Positions 24,709 to 32,963 of a DNA stretch of 64,000 nt are shown in pieces. The translations under genes were made by a program, and so were the position numbers. The DNA is from Ruegeria arenilitoris (GTDB taxonomy: Bacteria > Pseudomonadota > Alphaproteobacteria > Rhodobacterales > Rhodobacteraceae), in the NCBI RefSeq assembly GCF_013030985.1, contig NZ_WPYP01000003.1, positions 248,001-312,000 on the forward strand. The letters run 5' to 3'. Position 1 is the stretch's first letter; the number at the start of each line of letters is the position of its first letter. The notes below the pieces were generated by a model. That model was not told the DNA's origin. It made no database searches and saw only the letters and a program-made list of their open reading frames with translations.

Positions 24709-25590
24709 ATGCGAACATATGACTGGGAGTTCTTGCCGTACTTCCTAGCTGTTGCCCGCGCGGGGAGTCTGCGGACCGCCGCGCAATTGACGGGTGTGAA
24801 TTACGGCTCCATCAATCGTAGCATTCAGGCTTTGGAAGCGAGCTATGGTGCCCGATTGTTCCATCGGTCCAAGCGCGGGTTTGCGTTAACGGAGTTTGGA
24901 GAAGCTCTTTTGCCAATGGCGGAAGAAGCAGAACAAAAAATACTCGCTGCCCGAAAGCGGGTTGAAGGCCTGGATCGGAGCGAGACAGGTAAAATTCGGT
25001 TCTCTCTGACGCCAACCCTCGCATACGACATTGTGGCACCGCTGATCGCAAAATTCAGTGATCGGTATCCAGAAATCGATATCGAGATGCGGCTGACCTC
25101 CGAAGTGGAGTCGATCACAAACGATCAGACCGACGTCTCATTGCGTGCCGCCCATACTGTTACCGACGACGTTGTAGCCCGCAAACTCATGCAGCTCGAC
25201 TTGGGTATCTACGTCAGCAAGAACTATCTCGAAAACGTTGTCCCAAAAGCAGGGCCAGGTGGTTCAGGCCTCACTTGGATCGGCGCGTCGGGTAACGATT
25301 ACACTCATGGGCGGCTACCGCGGTCGCCCTTCCCAAACGCAACCATACGGCATGAAGTTTCTGACGGTCATATGCGCGCACGTCTGATGAATTTGAATGT
25401 CGGTATGTCGTATATGCCTGTCCTATTCGAGTCCGTTTTCCCTAACCTGCGGCGGATGCCTGAAACGAACATAATTCCTGGACCATCGCTTTGGATTCTA
25501 CTTCACTCAGACCTTCAAAGGACAGTGCGTGTCAGGCGATTTGTCGACTATCTGACTGAAGAATTGCGTGTTTTGCACAAGAGCAGGTGA
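24709..25590 (+). CDS. LysR family transcriptional regulator
   Basis: The 293-residue protein has the LysR helix-turn-helix at residues 5-65 (FLAVARAGSLRTAAQLTGVN, then IQALEASYGARLFHRSKRG) and a periplasmic-binding-like effector domain behind it. The ATG at 24709 follows GAGAGGAAC closely; an in-frame GTG six codons earlier has no ribosome site. The effector domain resembles regulators related to the LysR group with a short, divergent second half. It is divergent from the cytochrome b561 gene with 128 bases between, so it is a candidate regulator of that gene. Confidence 0.92.
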   Translation: MRTYDWEFLPYFLAVARAGSLRTAAQLTGVNYGSINRSIQALEASYGARLFHRSKRGFALTEFGEALLPMAEEAEQKILAARKRVEGLDRSETGKIRFSLTPTLAYDIVAPLIAKFSDRYPEIDIEMRLTSEVESITNDQTDVSLRAAHTVTDDVVARKLMQLDLGIYVSKNYLENVVPKAGPGGSGLTWIGASGNDYTHGRLPRSPFPNATIRHEVSDGHMRARLMNLNVGMSYMPVLFESVFPNLRRMPETNIIPGPSLWILLHSDLQRTVRVRRFVDYLTEELRVLHKSR

Positions 25591-25619
25591 CACTATTTGC
25601 GGTCCCTATGAATGGCAGG

Positions 25620-25770
25620 TGCGTCCTCTTCGTCCGCATTGTGTGAGTTCAGCCAGCCGATGAGTTTTGCGTTTGCAGCGAACGGCAGGTTCGACGGGCC
25701 GCGTCGCAGCATCGGTTGCCGACGGTCAATGGCAGGAATGGGCCGTCCTCATCTGAACCAGTCGGACCTA
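25620..25770. repeat. Dispersed intergenic repeat, well-preserved copy A
   Basis: This copy contains GTGTGAGTTCAGCCAGCCGA, then TTTGCAGCGAACGGCAGGTT, then a CGACGGGCCGCGTCGCAGCA block, and ends in AATGGGCCGTCCTC. It aligns almost base for base with the copy at 37815-37950. The rest of the 25591-26027 spacer has no gene that I can support. Confidence 0.8.
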
Positions 25771-26027
25771 TTGATCGAATGCTGCGTTTGCTTCTATGGC
25801 GGCTGTGAGCCCATTTCGACAAATGCTGCAGAGAGTATCAGTGGCTACGAATACGCAAAAGTTGACACCTGTGTTACTGATGACAGCGCACACTGAATCT
25901 TCAACTAAACCTCCAGTTGTAGCAGTCTCAGCCAGATTGGTTGCCGTTCGTTCAGAGCAGTCCTATCTCTGCATCAGTTTAGGAGAACCCGCAATTCAGG
26001 TTAGGTCGAGCGGCATTGCAGGTCTTT

Positions 26028-28667
26028 CTATTCACAACCTTCAAGGGTGAGGCTAAGGATCTTCGACAAGACGCCACCGTGGCGCAGCAGGTCGACCTCT
26101 TGAAAGGTATACACCGCCACATTGCAGCGGATCTCGCCGAGCACGTCGCCATCGCGCAGCCACTGCACATTCGTGTCCATCCCAGGCACCAGCGTATCGG
26201 GTGGCAGGCTCAGATTGAAGCGGTCCCCGGCACGAATGCCCGCTGACTTCGGATCGAATTCGTCCATGATCTGTACGGGCACTACACCCATGCCGATCAA
26301 GTTGGTGCGGTGAATGCGTTCAAAGCTTTTGGCAACCACGGCGAAGATGTTCAGAAGCGCCACGCCCTTGGCAGCCCAATCGCGGCTGGAGCCCATACCA
26401 TAGCGGTCACCCGCCAGAATGATAGCAGGCTGCCCCTGATCCGTCAGGATTTGTGCTGCTTCGGGCAAGGGCAGGATGCGCCCATCCTCGAGTGTGGTCT
26501 CAGCCGGGGCCAGCCCCTCTTGCAGGTAGTTCACCGCCAGCCTGTTTGTGAAGAGGCCGCGCAGCATGACCTCCCAATTGCCGCGATAGGCGGCATAAAC
26601 ATTCATGTCCTTGGGATCGCCGCCGCGCGCGCACAGCCATTCGCCCGCCAGACTGGTCGGATCCACCCACCCTGCGGGCGATATATGGTCGGTCGTCATA
26701 TCATCCCCCAGCACCAACAGAGGCGCCGCAGTATAGTCGCCCAACCGCGACAGCTGAGGCTCGGCGGTGAATTTCGGCCGCCGCAGATAGCGTGAGGTTG
26801 GCTCCCACGGGAAGCGCGCGCCATCATGGACCTTAATCCGGTTCCAGGCGTCATTGTGGGTGGCCGTGGCAAAGGCGGTGCGAACGTCAGCCCGACGATA
26901 ACCCGCATGCAAGAGTGATTTTATTTCAGAGGTTTCGGGCCAGATATCGCGCAGATAGACCGGCTGACCCTCTGCGTCCTTGCCGATCGGGTCATTCAGG
27001 ATATCACCGAAAATATCGCCCTTCAGCGCATAGGCCACCACCAAGGGCGGCGAGGCCAGATAGCCCAGATCCAGCTTCGGATGCACACGCCCCGGAAAGT
27101 TGCGGTTGCCCGACAGCACGGCGCTGATCGCCTTGCCGTCCTTCAGCGCGGTCTCGATCACATCGGGCAAGGGGCCGGAATTGCCGATACAGGTGGTGCA
27201 GCCATGGCCTACCAGATCAAAGCCCAGTGCCGATAGATCGGGGATCAGGCCCGCGCGCTGCAGATAATCCCGCGCCGAGGGCGAGCCCGGCGCCATCGAG
27301 GTTTTAACCCAGAACGGCGTCGCCAGCCCCAGCGCCCGCGCCTTGCGCGCCAACAGCCCGGCCGCGACCATCATGTAGGGGTCCGAGGTATTGGTGCAGC
27401 TGGTGATCGCGGCAATTCCCACCGCGCCATCGGGCACCACGCCTTCGGTGCGGGGCGCATGGGACAGCGGACGGTCCAGCGCCGTCTCGACCCGCGCTGC
27501 GGCCTGTGCCGGGGCGCAGGTATCCTGTGGGCGGCGCGGACCAGAAATAGTCGGAGTGATCGCGGTCAGATCAATCTCGATCGCCCGGTCAAAGCGCGGT
27601 GTGGTGTCAGGATCGAACCACAGGCCCATGGCGCGAAAAACGGGTTCGATACTGCCCGTCAGACTGTCGGGCCGTGCGGTGCGTTTCAGATAGGCAACGG
27701 TTTCGCCATCCACCGGGAAAAACCCGGTCGAGGCACCGTATTCCGGCGCCATATTGGCAATCACGGCGCGGGCATCGGCGCTGAGCGTAGACAGGCCAGG
27801 GCCGCAGAACTCGACAAAACTGCTGGAGACATCAAGCACCCGCAACCGGTGCGTCACTTCAAGCGCCAGATCGGTCGGCATGGCGCCCTCGGGCAGCTGA
27901 CCGGTCAGGTGCACGCCCACCACTTCGGGCATGCTCAGGGTCGTGGCTTGGCCGAACGTGACGCTTTCCGCCTCAAGCCCGCCAATCCCCCAGCCCAGCA
28001 CGCCAATGCCATTGATCATCGGCGTGTGGCTGTCAGTGCCCAGCAGCATGTCGGGGTGGGCCTGTCCATCGGCGCCGATCTCAAGCACCGTTGCCAGTTG
28101 TTCAAGGTTGATCGTGTGCATGATCCCGGTGCCCGGCGGATGCACCGTAACCCCATCCATATTCTGCGATGCCCATTTCATGAAGCCATACCGCTCGCCG
28201 TTGCGGGCGATTTCGTTGCGAGCATTGGCCGAGAACGCCGCCTGCGCGGCATAGCGATCCACCGCCAATGAATGATCAACCGAGACGTTGACCGGCAGGT
28301 TCGGAGAGAGAACGCCCGGGTCACCGCCGGCCTCGGCCACCGCGTCGCGCAGCCCGGCAATGTCCGCCAGTGCGGGCGTGCAGGTGGTGTCGTGCATCAG
28401 GATGCGGTTGGGCATGAAGGTGAGCTCAAACCCATCGTTTCGCCCCTCAAGCCAGGCATCCAGCGCTGCGACAAGCGCCCTCGACTGACCGGTGGCGCGT
28501 AGGTGGTTTTCGGCCAGAAGACGCAAGACAAAGGGCAACCGATCCAATCGGTCGTCCAAAACACGTGGAAGGTCCGTGACCCTTAAACGGCGCGTCCCTG
28601 CATCAATTTCCAGACCAGGGATCACTTTATCCCCGCCGGAATCCAAATGGATAGTGGCCGCAGTCAC
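26028..28667 (-). CDS. Aconitate hydratase (AcnA-like), pathway paralogue
   Basis: The 879-residue protein carries the aconitase [4Fe-4S] cysteines in ITSCTNTSDPYM and GHGCTTCIGNSG (around residue 490). It also shows the substrate-binding LLGTDSHTPMINGIGVLGWG block and the swivelling domain 4 motif GDRYGMGSSRDWAAKG near residue 770. It interconverts citrate and isocitrate or a related tricarboxylate pair. It is the last gene of the TctCBA-OtnK/OtnC operon, and its start overlaps the RraA-like gene by four bases. A catabolic operon location means it need not be the TCA-cycle enzyme. Its base composition looks more GC-rich than most of the window. The exact substrate is unknown; 2-methylaconitate or hydroxylated tricarboxylates remain possible. 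Confidence 0.93.
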   Translation of the reverse strand: MTAATIHLDSGGDKVIPGLEIDAGTRRLRVTDLPRVLDDRLDRLPFVLRLLAENHLRATGQSRALVAALDAWLEGRNDGFELTFMPNRILMHDTTCTPALADIAGLRDAVAEAGGDPGVLSPNLPVNVSVDHSLAVDRYAAQAAFSANARNEIARNGERYGFMKWASQNMDGVTVHPPGTGIMHTINLEQLATVLEIGADGQAHPDMLLGTDSHTPMINGIGVLGWGIGGLEAESVTFGQATTLSMPEVVGVHLTGQLPEGAMPTDLALEVTHRLRVLDVSSSFVEFCGPGLSTLSADARAVIANMAPEYGASTGFFPVDGETVAYLKRTARPDSLTGSIEPVFRAMGLWFDPDTTPRFDRAIEIDLTAITPTISGPRRPQDTCAPAQAAARVETALDRPLSHAPRTEGVVPDGAVGIAAITSCTNTSDPYMMVAAGLLARKARALGLATPFWVKTSMAPGSPSARDYLQRAGLIPDLSALGFDLVGHGCTTCIGNSGPLPDVIETALKDGKAISAVLSGNRNFPGRVHPKLDLGYLASPPLVVAYALKGDIFGDILNDPIGKDAEGQPVYLRDIWPETSEIKSLLHAGYRRADVRTAFATATHNDAWNRIKVHDGARFPWEPTSRYLRRPKFTAEPQLSRLGDYTAAPLLVLGDDMTTDHISPAGWVDPTSLAGEWLCARGGDPKDMNVYAAYRGNWEVMLRGLFTNRLAVNYLQEGLAPAETTLEDGRILPLPEAAQILTDQGQPAIILAGDRYGMGSSRDWAAKGVALLNIFAVVAKSFERIHRTNLIGMGVVPVQIMDEFDPKSAGIRAGDRFNLSLPPDTLVPGMDTNVQWLRDGDVLGEIRCNVAVYTFQEVDLLRHGGVLSKILSLTLEGCE

Positions 28668-29137
28668 ACCAGTTTGACCTTGCTATGCAATACTCCATCG
28701 GCGTCGCCATAGATCCAGTCGCCCGGCGCAATGGTCACACCACCGATGTGAATATCGCAGCCAGCTTTGCCCCAGCCCTCTTTCGCGCTTTTCACCGGTG
28801 AGGTTGCCAGTGCGAAGACCTGCGTCGCCATCTGATCGATCTCAGCGCTGTCGCGGATGGAGGCGTTGAGAACCAGTCCTGCCCAGCCGTTCTTGATTGC
28901 CATTTCCGCAATCATGTCCCCTAGAATGGCAATGCGGGTGGAACCGCCTCCGTCTACCACCAACACGCGGCCTTCGCCGGGCCTTTCCAACTGCGCACGC
29001 AGGACCGTGTTGTCCTCGAAACACTTCACCGTCTGCACGGGGGCGGCGAAATGCGGTGCCTTGCCGAAGCGGCGAAACGGCAAGTGAACAAGCGACAGTT
29101 TGTCGGCGTGGTCATCAATCAGGTCAGCAGTTTTCAT
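28664..29137 (-). CDS. RraA-like aldolase/decarboxylase
   Basis: The 157-residue protein belongs to the RraA/HMG-aldolase fold. It shows the core GDMIAEMAIKNGWAGLVLNA followed by SIRD, where Arg and Asp of the family bind substrate and Mg2+, and a C-terminal GDWIYGDADGV typical of the family. Members either inhibit RNase E (RraA proper) or act as 4-hydroxy-4-methyl-2-oxoglutarate aldolases and oxaloacetate decarboxylases. Sitting in a catabolic operon, with four-base overlap to the aconitase gene and seven bases after otnC, an aldolase or decarboxylase role is more likely than RNase control. That assignment is inference. Confidence 0.85.
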   Translation of the reverse strand: MKTADLIDDHADKLSLVHLPFRRFGKAPHFAAPVQTVKCFEDNTVLRAQLERPGEGRVLVVDGGGSTRIAILGDMIAEMAIKNGWAGLVLNASIRDSAEIDQMATQVFALATSPVKSAKEGWGKAGCDIHIGGVTIAPGDWIYGDADGVLHSKVKLV

Positions 29138-29144
29138 ATCGGCC

Positions 29145-29783
29145 TCACATATTTGCGTAGGTTGCTTTCAGGTCAGTCACATCGGCCTCACCAAGGAAGC
29201 GCGCCTTTTTTCCACGCAGCGCCACAAGAAGCTTGGCGGTTTCTTCCAGCTCTTCTGCCGCGCACACGGCCGAGAACAGATCCTTGCCCGAAACCACGGG
29301 GCCGTGGTTGGCCAGCAGGACCGCGCCATAGGCGCCTTTCAGGTCGCGGATCAGGTCTCCCGATTTCGGGTCGCCCGGCTTGACATAGGGAACCAATTTC
29401 ACCGTGCCGACACGCATAACAACGTAGGGTGTCAGTGGTGGGATGCAGTCATCGGGATTGGTGTCTTCCAGACAGGACAGAGCGGTCGCCCAGGTCGAGT
29501 GCAGATGCACCACGGCACCCGCCTGCGGGCGGGTTTCATAGAAGGCCTTATGCAGGAACACTTCCTTGGTCGGACGGTCGCCTGCGACATGGTTGCCTTC
29601 CAGATCGATCTTGCTGATCCGGTTGGGATCAATCGCGCCCAAAGTGGAATTGGTCGGCGTCATCAAGATGCCGTCGGGCAGGCGGGCTGATATATTACCA
29701 GCTGTGCCGACCGAAAAGCCTCGGTTGAACAAGGACGCGCACAGGTCCGACATCTGTTGGCGAAGAACTGCTTCGGTGCTCAT
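29145..29783 (-). CDS. otnC: Class II aldolase, 3-oxo-tetronate 4-phosphate decarboxylase (OtnC-like)
   Basis: The 212-residue protein has the class II aldolase/FucA fold: TAGNISARLPDG near residue 27, Glu74 in TKEVFLH, zinc ligands His93 and His95 in VVHLHSTWAT, and His160 in LLANHGP. OtnC is known to decarboxylate 3-oxo-tetronate 4-phosphate to dihydroxyacetone phosphate in threonate and erythronate catabolism. The start overlaps the OtnK gene by four bases (ATGA), as expected for paired OtnK/OtnC. The pair is strong evidence that this operon yields DHAP. Other aldolase substrates are possible but less likely with OtnK adjacent. Confidence 0.9.
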   Translation of the reverse strand: MSTEAVLRQQMSDLCASLFNRGFSVGTAGNISARLPDGILMTPTNSTLGAIDPNRISKIDLEGNHVAGDRPTKEVFLHKAFYETRPQAGAVVHLHSTWATALSCLEDTNPDDCIPPLTPYVVMRVGTVKLVPYVKPGDPKSGDLIRDLKGAYGAVLLANHGPVVSGKDLFSAVCAAEELEETAKLLVALRGKKARFLGEADVTDLKATYANM

Positions 29784-31057
29784 TGCTGCCCCTCCATGAT
29801 GCGCAGCGCTTTGGCGAAGAAGTCTGGTGCGCCAAAATTACCCGATTTCAGGGCAAGCGAGATTGGCTGATCGCCGCCCAAAGTCAGGACCGGTACGCCG
29901 GGATCGATTTCCGCCCCGATGCGCATCGCGGGCGCGCCTAGCTCGCCCGCCACGGCTTTCGCCACCGCGCCCGAGGTTTCGCCACCCGCCACAACGATCC
30001 TGCGATACCCGCGCTGCACCAGCGTACGGGCGGCGTCGGCAAACAGAGTGTCCAAAGTTTCGGCCACGGCCTCGCGACCGAACTTGGCCTGAATCTCTTT
30101 CACCTCGTCGGGGGTACCCGAGGAATAGACCAAAGGGGCATTGCCGGTGTTCTCGGCGATGAAGCCCAGCAGGTCATCTACGGTGACCGTGCCATTCATG
30201 ACGCCGGGTACGTCGATGGGATAGGTCGGATGGGCCTTCTGATGTTCGGCAAGCTGGCCGCGTGTCGCCCCGGAACACGACCCCGCCAGAATGGCTTCAG
30301 GCCCCGATGTGCCCTCGGCGGTGGGGGTGTTGGCGTCGGCCATGCCGCTACGAATGAAGTTGCGCGGAAGACCCAGAGCGATCCCGGACCCGCCCGTTAC
30401 CAAGGGAACGCCTTGAAGAGCCTCGCCGAGGGTCAGTAAGTGCTCGTCCGATACGGCATCAGCCACAACATACTTCTCGGCGGAGTTCGTTATTGCCGCG
30501 CGGACCTGTGCAGCTCCTGCCAGAACGGTGGACAGCGGCACGTGGCCGACCGCGTTTTTACTTTGCAGTCGCAACCAGCGACGCAGGTCGGGATCAGTCA
30601 TTGGGGTTAGCGGATGGTTCTGCATCCCGCTTTCGCTCAACAAAACGCCACCCACGAACAGGTGTCCCTGATAGACCGTGCGTCCGGTGGTCGGAAAGGC
30701 CGGGCAGACCACCACACCGTGCGCATCCAGCACAGCGGTCAAAGCGTCGGCAACTGGTCCGATGTTTCCGTCAGGTGTGGAATCGAAGGTCGAGCAGTAT
30801 TTGAACAGAATCTGCTCGCAGCCCTGATCCATTAGCCAGTTTAGTGCCTCGAGGCTTTCGCGCACCGCATCTTCGACCGGATTCGAGCGTGACTTCAGGC
30901 TGACGACCCCGGCGTCGATATCCGGTGCAGCCGGGCCTGTTGGAACGCCTGGATACTGGGCAGTTCTCAGACCTCCTTCACCGTCAACGCCTTTAGCCAG
31001 GGTGTTGGCGACATCGCTGCCACCAGTGAAATCATCTGCGATAACACCAATTAGCAT
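29780..31057 (-). CDS. otnK: 3-oxo-tetronate kinase (OtnK, DUF1537 family)
   Basis: The 425-residue protein is a four-carbon acid sugar kinase. It starts with LIGVIADDFTGGSDVANTLA, the DUF1537 N-terminal substrate-binding signature, continues with QILFKYCSTFDSTPDGNIGP, and has the C-terminal nucleotide-binding GYRRIVVAGGETSGAV. OtnK phosphorylates 3-oxo-tetronate at O4, feeding OtnC. The gene overlaps the upstream racemase-like gene by seven bases and the downstream otnC by four, so the three are translated as a unit. The known upstream enzymes LtnD and OtnI are absent; an isocitrate/isopropylmalate-type dehydrogenase is present instead. Confidence 0.93.
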   Translation of the reverse strand: MLIGVIADDFTGGSDVANTLAKGVDGEGGLRTAQYPGVPTGPAAPDIDAGVVSLKSRSNPVEDAVRESLEALNWLMDQGCEQILFKYCSTFDSTPDGNIGPVADALTAVLDAHGVVVCPAFPTTGRTVYQGHLFVGGVLLSESGMQNHPLTPMTDPDLRRWLRLQSKNAVGHVPLSTVLAGAAQVRAAITNSAEKYVVADAVSDEHLLTLGEALQGVPLVTGGSGIALGLPRNFIRSGMADANTPTAEGTSGPEAILAGSCSGATRGQLAEHQKAHPTYPIDVPGVMNGTVTVDDLLGFIAENTGNAPLVYSSGTPDEVKEIQAKFGREAVAETLDTLFADAARTLVQRGYRRIVVAGGETSGAVAKAVAGELGAPAMRIGAEIDPGVPVLTLGGDQPISLALKSGNFGAPDFFAKALRIMEGQQ

Positions 31058-31734
31058 GTCTGGCCCTCTTTATTGTGTTCGATCCGGCGGCGGATTTCTT
31101 CAATCGCGGCCTCTGGGCTGGTCAGGACGGGAACGTCAGTGCATGCGCGCACCGCATCCGCAGCGCTGGCCATGGAAAACTGCGCCAACAGGATGACATC
31201 AGCATCGGCGATCGTGGCAGCAGTGTCGGCAATCAACCGATCATGAGCGTCGTCGTCACCCACCTTTTTGGCGTCCAGCGCGCCCTCGCAAAAGACCGAG
31301 GTGATCTGTGCGGTGCTGCCTTTCTCGCGGGCTGCCTCGCGGAACTCATCCTCCATCCCACCGGCGGCGGGGGGGAAGGTGTACAGCATGACGACGCGGT
31401 CCCCGTGGGAGAATGCCGCCTCGAACATGGCTTCGTTGGGTTTCATGACGGGAATACGGGCCTCGCGGTTAGCGCGTTCGATGGCAGAACCGAAGGCCGA
31501 GCAAGTGAACAGTACGCCATCTGCGTCGGCAGCTTCAGCATAGCGCGACAGATCGATGATCCGGCGTAGTAAGTCACCTGACAGTTCAGCCGATTTCGCA
31601 CGATCCACCGAAAGACCCTCTTCCAGTATCGAAATCGTCTCGGCTTCGGGCCAAAGCTTCTCTGCAGCATCCTCTATCGGATCAATCGCCACTTTGGTTG
31701 CATGAATAAGCGCTATGCGCGGTCGGTCTGTCAT
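31051..31734 (-). CDS. Asp/Glu racemase superfamily protein with a single catalytic Cys
   Basis: The 227-residue protein has the Asp/Glu racemase fold with Cys78 in LFTCSAFGSAIE. The second Cys expected in two-base racemases is absent: the matching place reads LLAQFSMASA. Single-Cys members include arylmalonate decarboxylase, while maleate isomerases and hydantoin racemases keep two. The start at 31734 fits the family N-terminus (MTDRPRIALIHATKVAI) and has AGGA ten bases upstream; a longer frame reaching 31818 is unlikely. In this operon it may isomerise or decarboxylate a dicarboxylate intermediate. Function is otherwise unknown. Confidence 0.85.
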   Translation of the reverse strand: MTDRPRIALIHATKVAIDPIEDAAEKLWPEAETISILEEGLSVDRAKSAELSGDLLRRIIDLSRYAEAADADGVLFTCSAFGSAIERANREARIPVMKPNEAMFEAAFSHGDRVVMLYTFPPAAGGMEDEFREAAREKGSTAQITSVFCEGALDAKKVGDDDAHDRLIADTAATIADADVILLAQFSMASAADAVRACTDVPVLTSPEAAIEEIRRRIEHNKEGQTC

Positions 31735-31797
31735 CTTTTTTGCGTCCTGAGATAATCGGCGACACCACAGGGAGAGAGGCGGTGCCGCCGAAAAGCT

Positions 31798-31816
31798 GCG
31801 GGCAAGAGTTGCCCGC
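31798..31816 (-). terminator. Stem-loop between dehydrogenase and racemase-like genes
   Basis: GCGGGCAA (31798-31805) pairs perfectly with TTGCCCGC (31809-31816) around a three-base loop. On the minus strand it is followed by AGCTTTTCGG. It lies 11 bases after the dehydrogenase stop and could terminate part of the transcripts, lowering expression of the distal genes. Confidence 0.55.
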
Positions 31817-31827
31817 AAGGAGTATAC

Positions 31828-32913
31828 TCAAGCTGCAACGCTTTCGCGCGCTACGGCTTCTGCGACGAGGGAGCCAAAGGCGTCACAGTTCACGGATCCA
31901 CCCAAGTCGCGGGTGCGGTTTTCCGAGACGTCGATCACTGCGTCCACGGCGTCGGCAATGGCTTGACCGGCATCCATCAACTTCTGGATGCCACGCTGTT
32001 CGCCCAGCCAGGTCAGCATCATGGCCGCTGATAGGATCAACGAGGTCGGGTTGGCGACGTTCTGCCCCTGAATATCCGGCGCCGATCCATGTTGCGCCTG
32101 AGCGCAGCACAAACCGGTTTCAGCGTTGGCGTTGATCGACCCTGCCAGACCTAAGGATCCAGATAATTCCGACGCCAAATCCGACAGGATGTCGCCGTAA
32201 AAGTTGGTGGCTACCACCACGTCATAAGCTTCGGGTTTGCGCACAAGAAGTGCGGCGAAAGCATCGACGATCAGCTCTTCGGTTTCAACTTCGGGGAAGT
32301 CCTTGGCCACCTCGCGGAAGCATTCCAGGAACAGTCCGTCGGTCATCAGGAACGAGTTTGCCTTGTGGATCGCTGCAACCTTCTTGTTGCGTTGCATCGC
32401 CAGCTTGAAGGCTTCGCGACAAATCCGCATCGAGCCGCGGCGGGTGATCTTGCGTACCGACAGCGCCATGTCGGGGTCGGGCATCATCTCGCCCACGCCC
32501 TTGTACATGTTTCGGTCAGGGTAGAAGCCCTCGGTGGCTTCACGCATGATCACCAAATCCATGCCCGGCGCCTTGTTCGGGATGAAGCTGCGGGTACGTG
32601 CGGGACGGACGTTTGCATAGAGGTCCAGCCCGATGCGGAAGCCAGCCGACACGTTGCGTCCACCTTCGACAACCGGGGGATAATCCATATGTGACTGAGT
32701 GCCTAGGATCACACCGTCAAATTCGGTGCGGGCGCGGTCCAGAACCTCTTCCCGCAGGGTGATGCCGTGGTTCTTTAGGCTGGTGAAACCGCTCTCTTCT
32801 TCATGGAAGGTCAGTCCCAGATCAAAGCGTTTGTTCGCAGCCTCGACAACTTCCAGGGTCGCCGCCATGATTTCCGGCCCGATACCATCGCAGGGCAGTG
32901 TCATGATACGCAT
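31828..32913 (-). CDS. Isocitrate/isopropylmalate dehydrogenase family oxidoreductase
   Basis: The 361-residue protein belongs to the beta-decarboxylating dehydrogenase family. It shows MRIMTLPCDGIGPEIMAATL at the N-terminus, the Arg-rich substrate loop (LYANVRPARTRSF), the Lys in AAIHKANSFLMTDGLF, and metal-binding Asp in NFYGDILSDLASELSG. The family covers isocitrate, isopropylmalate, D-malate and tartrate dehydrogenases (TtuC). The N-terminal substrate loop differs from both isocitrate and isopropylmalate enzymes as far as can be judged by eye. In this operon it probably oxidises the imported hydroxy acid to a keto acid. It lies between tctA and the racemase-like gene. Confidence 0.9.
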   Translation of the reverse strand: MRIMTLPCDGIGPEIMAATLEVVEAANKRFDLGLTFHEEESGFTSLKNHGITLREEVLDRARTEFDGVILGTQSHMDYPPVVEGGRNVSAGFRIGLDLYANVRPARTRSFIPNKAPGMDLVIMREATEGFYPDRNMYKGVGEMMPDPDMALSVRKITRRGSMRICREAFKLAMQRNKKVAAIHKANSFLMTDGLFLECFREVAKDFPEVETEELIVDAFAALLVRKPEAYDVVVATNFYGDILSDLASELSGSLGLAGSINANAETGLCCAQAQHGSAPDIQGQNVANPTSLILSAAMMLTWLGEQRGIQKLMDAGQAIADAVDAVIDVSENRTRDLGGSVNCDAFGSLVAEAVARESVAA

Positions 32914-32930
32914 ATTAGTCTCCTATGATC

Positions 32931-32942
32931 GGCCAATTGGCC
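32931..32942. other. Perfect 12-base palindrome between tctA and dehydrogenase genes
   Basis: GGCCAATTGGCC at 32931-32942 is a perfect palindrome in the 50-base gap between the tctA stop and the dehydrogenase start. It could be a regulator half-site or a small RNA hairpin; nothing else supports either. Confidence 0.3.
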
Positions 32943-32963
32943 AAGTTCGTTGAGGGTGCCGGC

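Noticed and set aside
27459..28271. Open frame (270 codons) opposite the aconitase gene
   Set aside because: Arises from high-GC codon bias of the aconitase gene; no motif.
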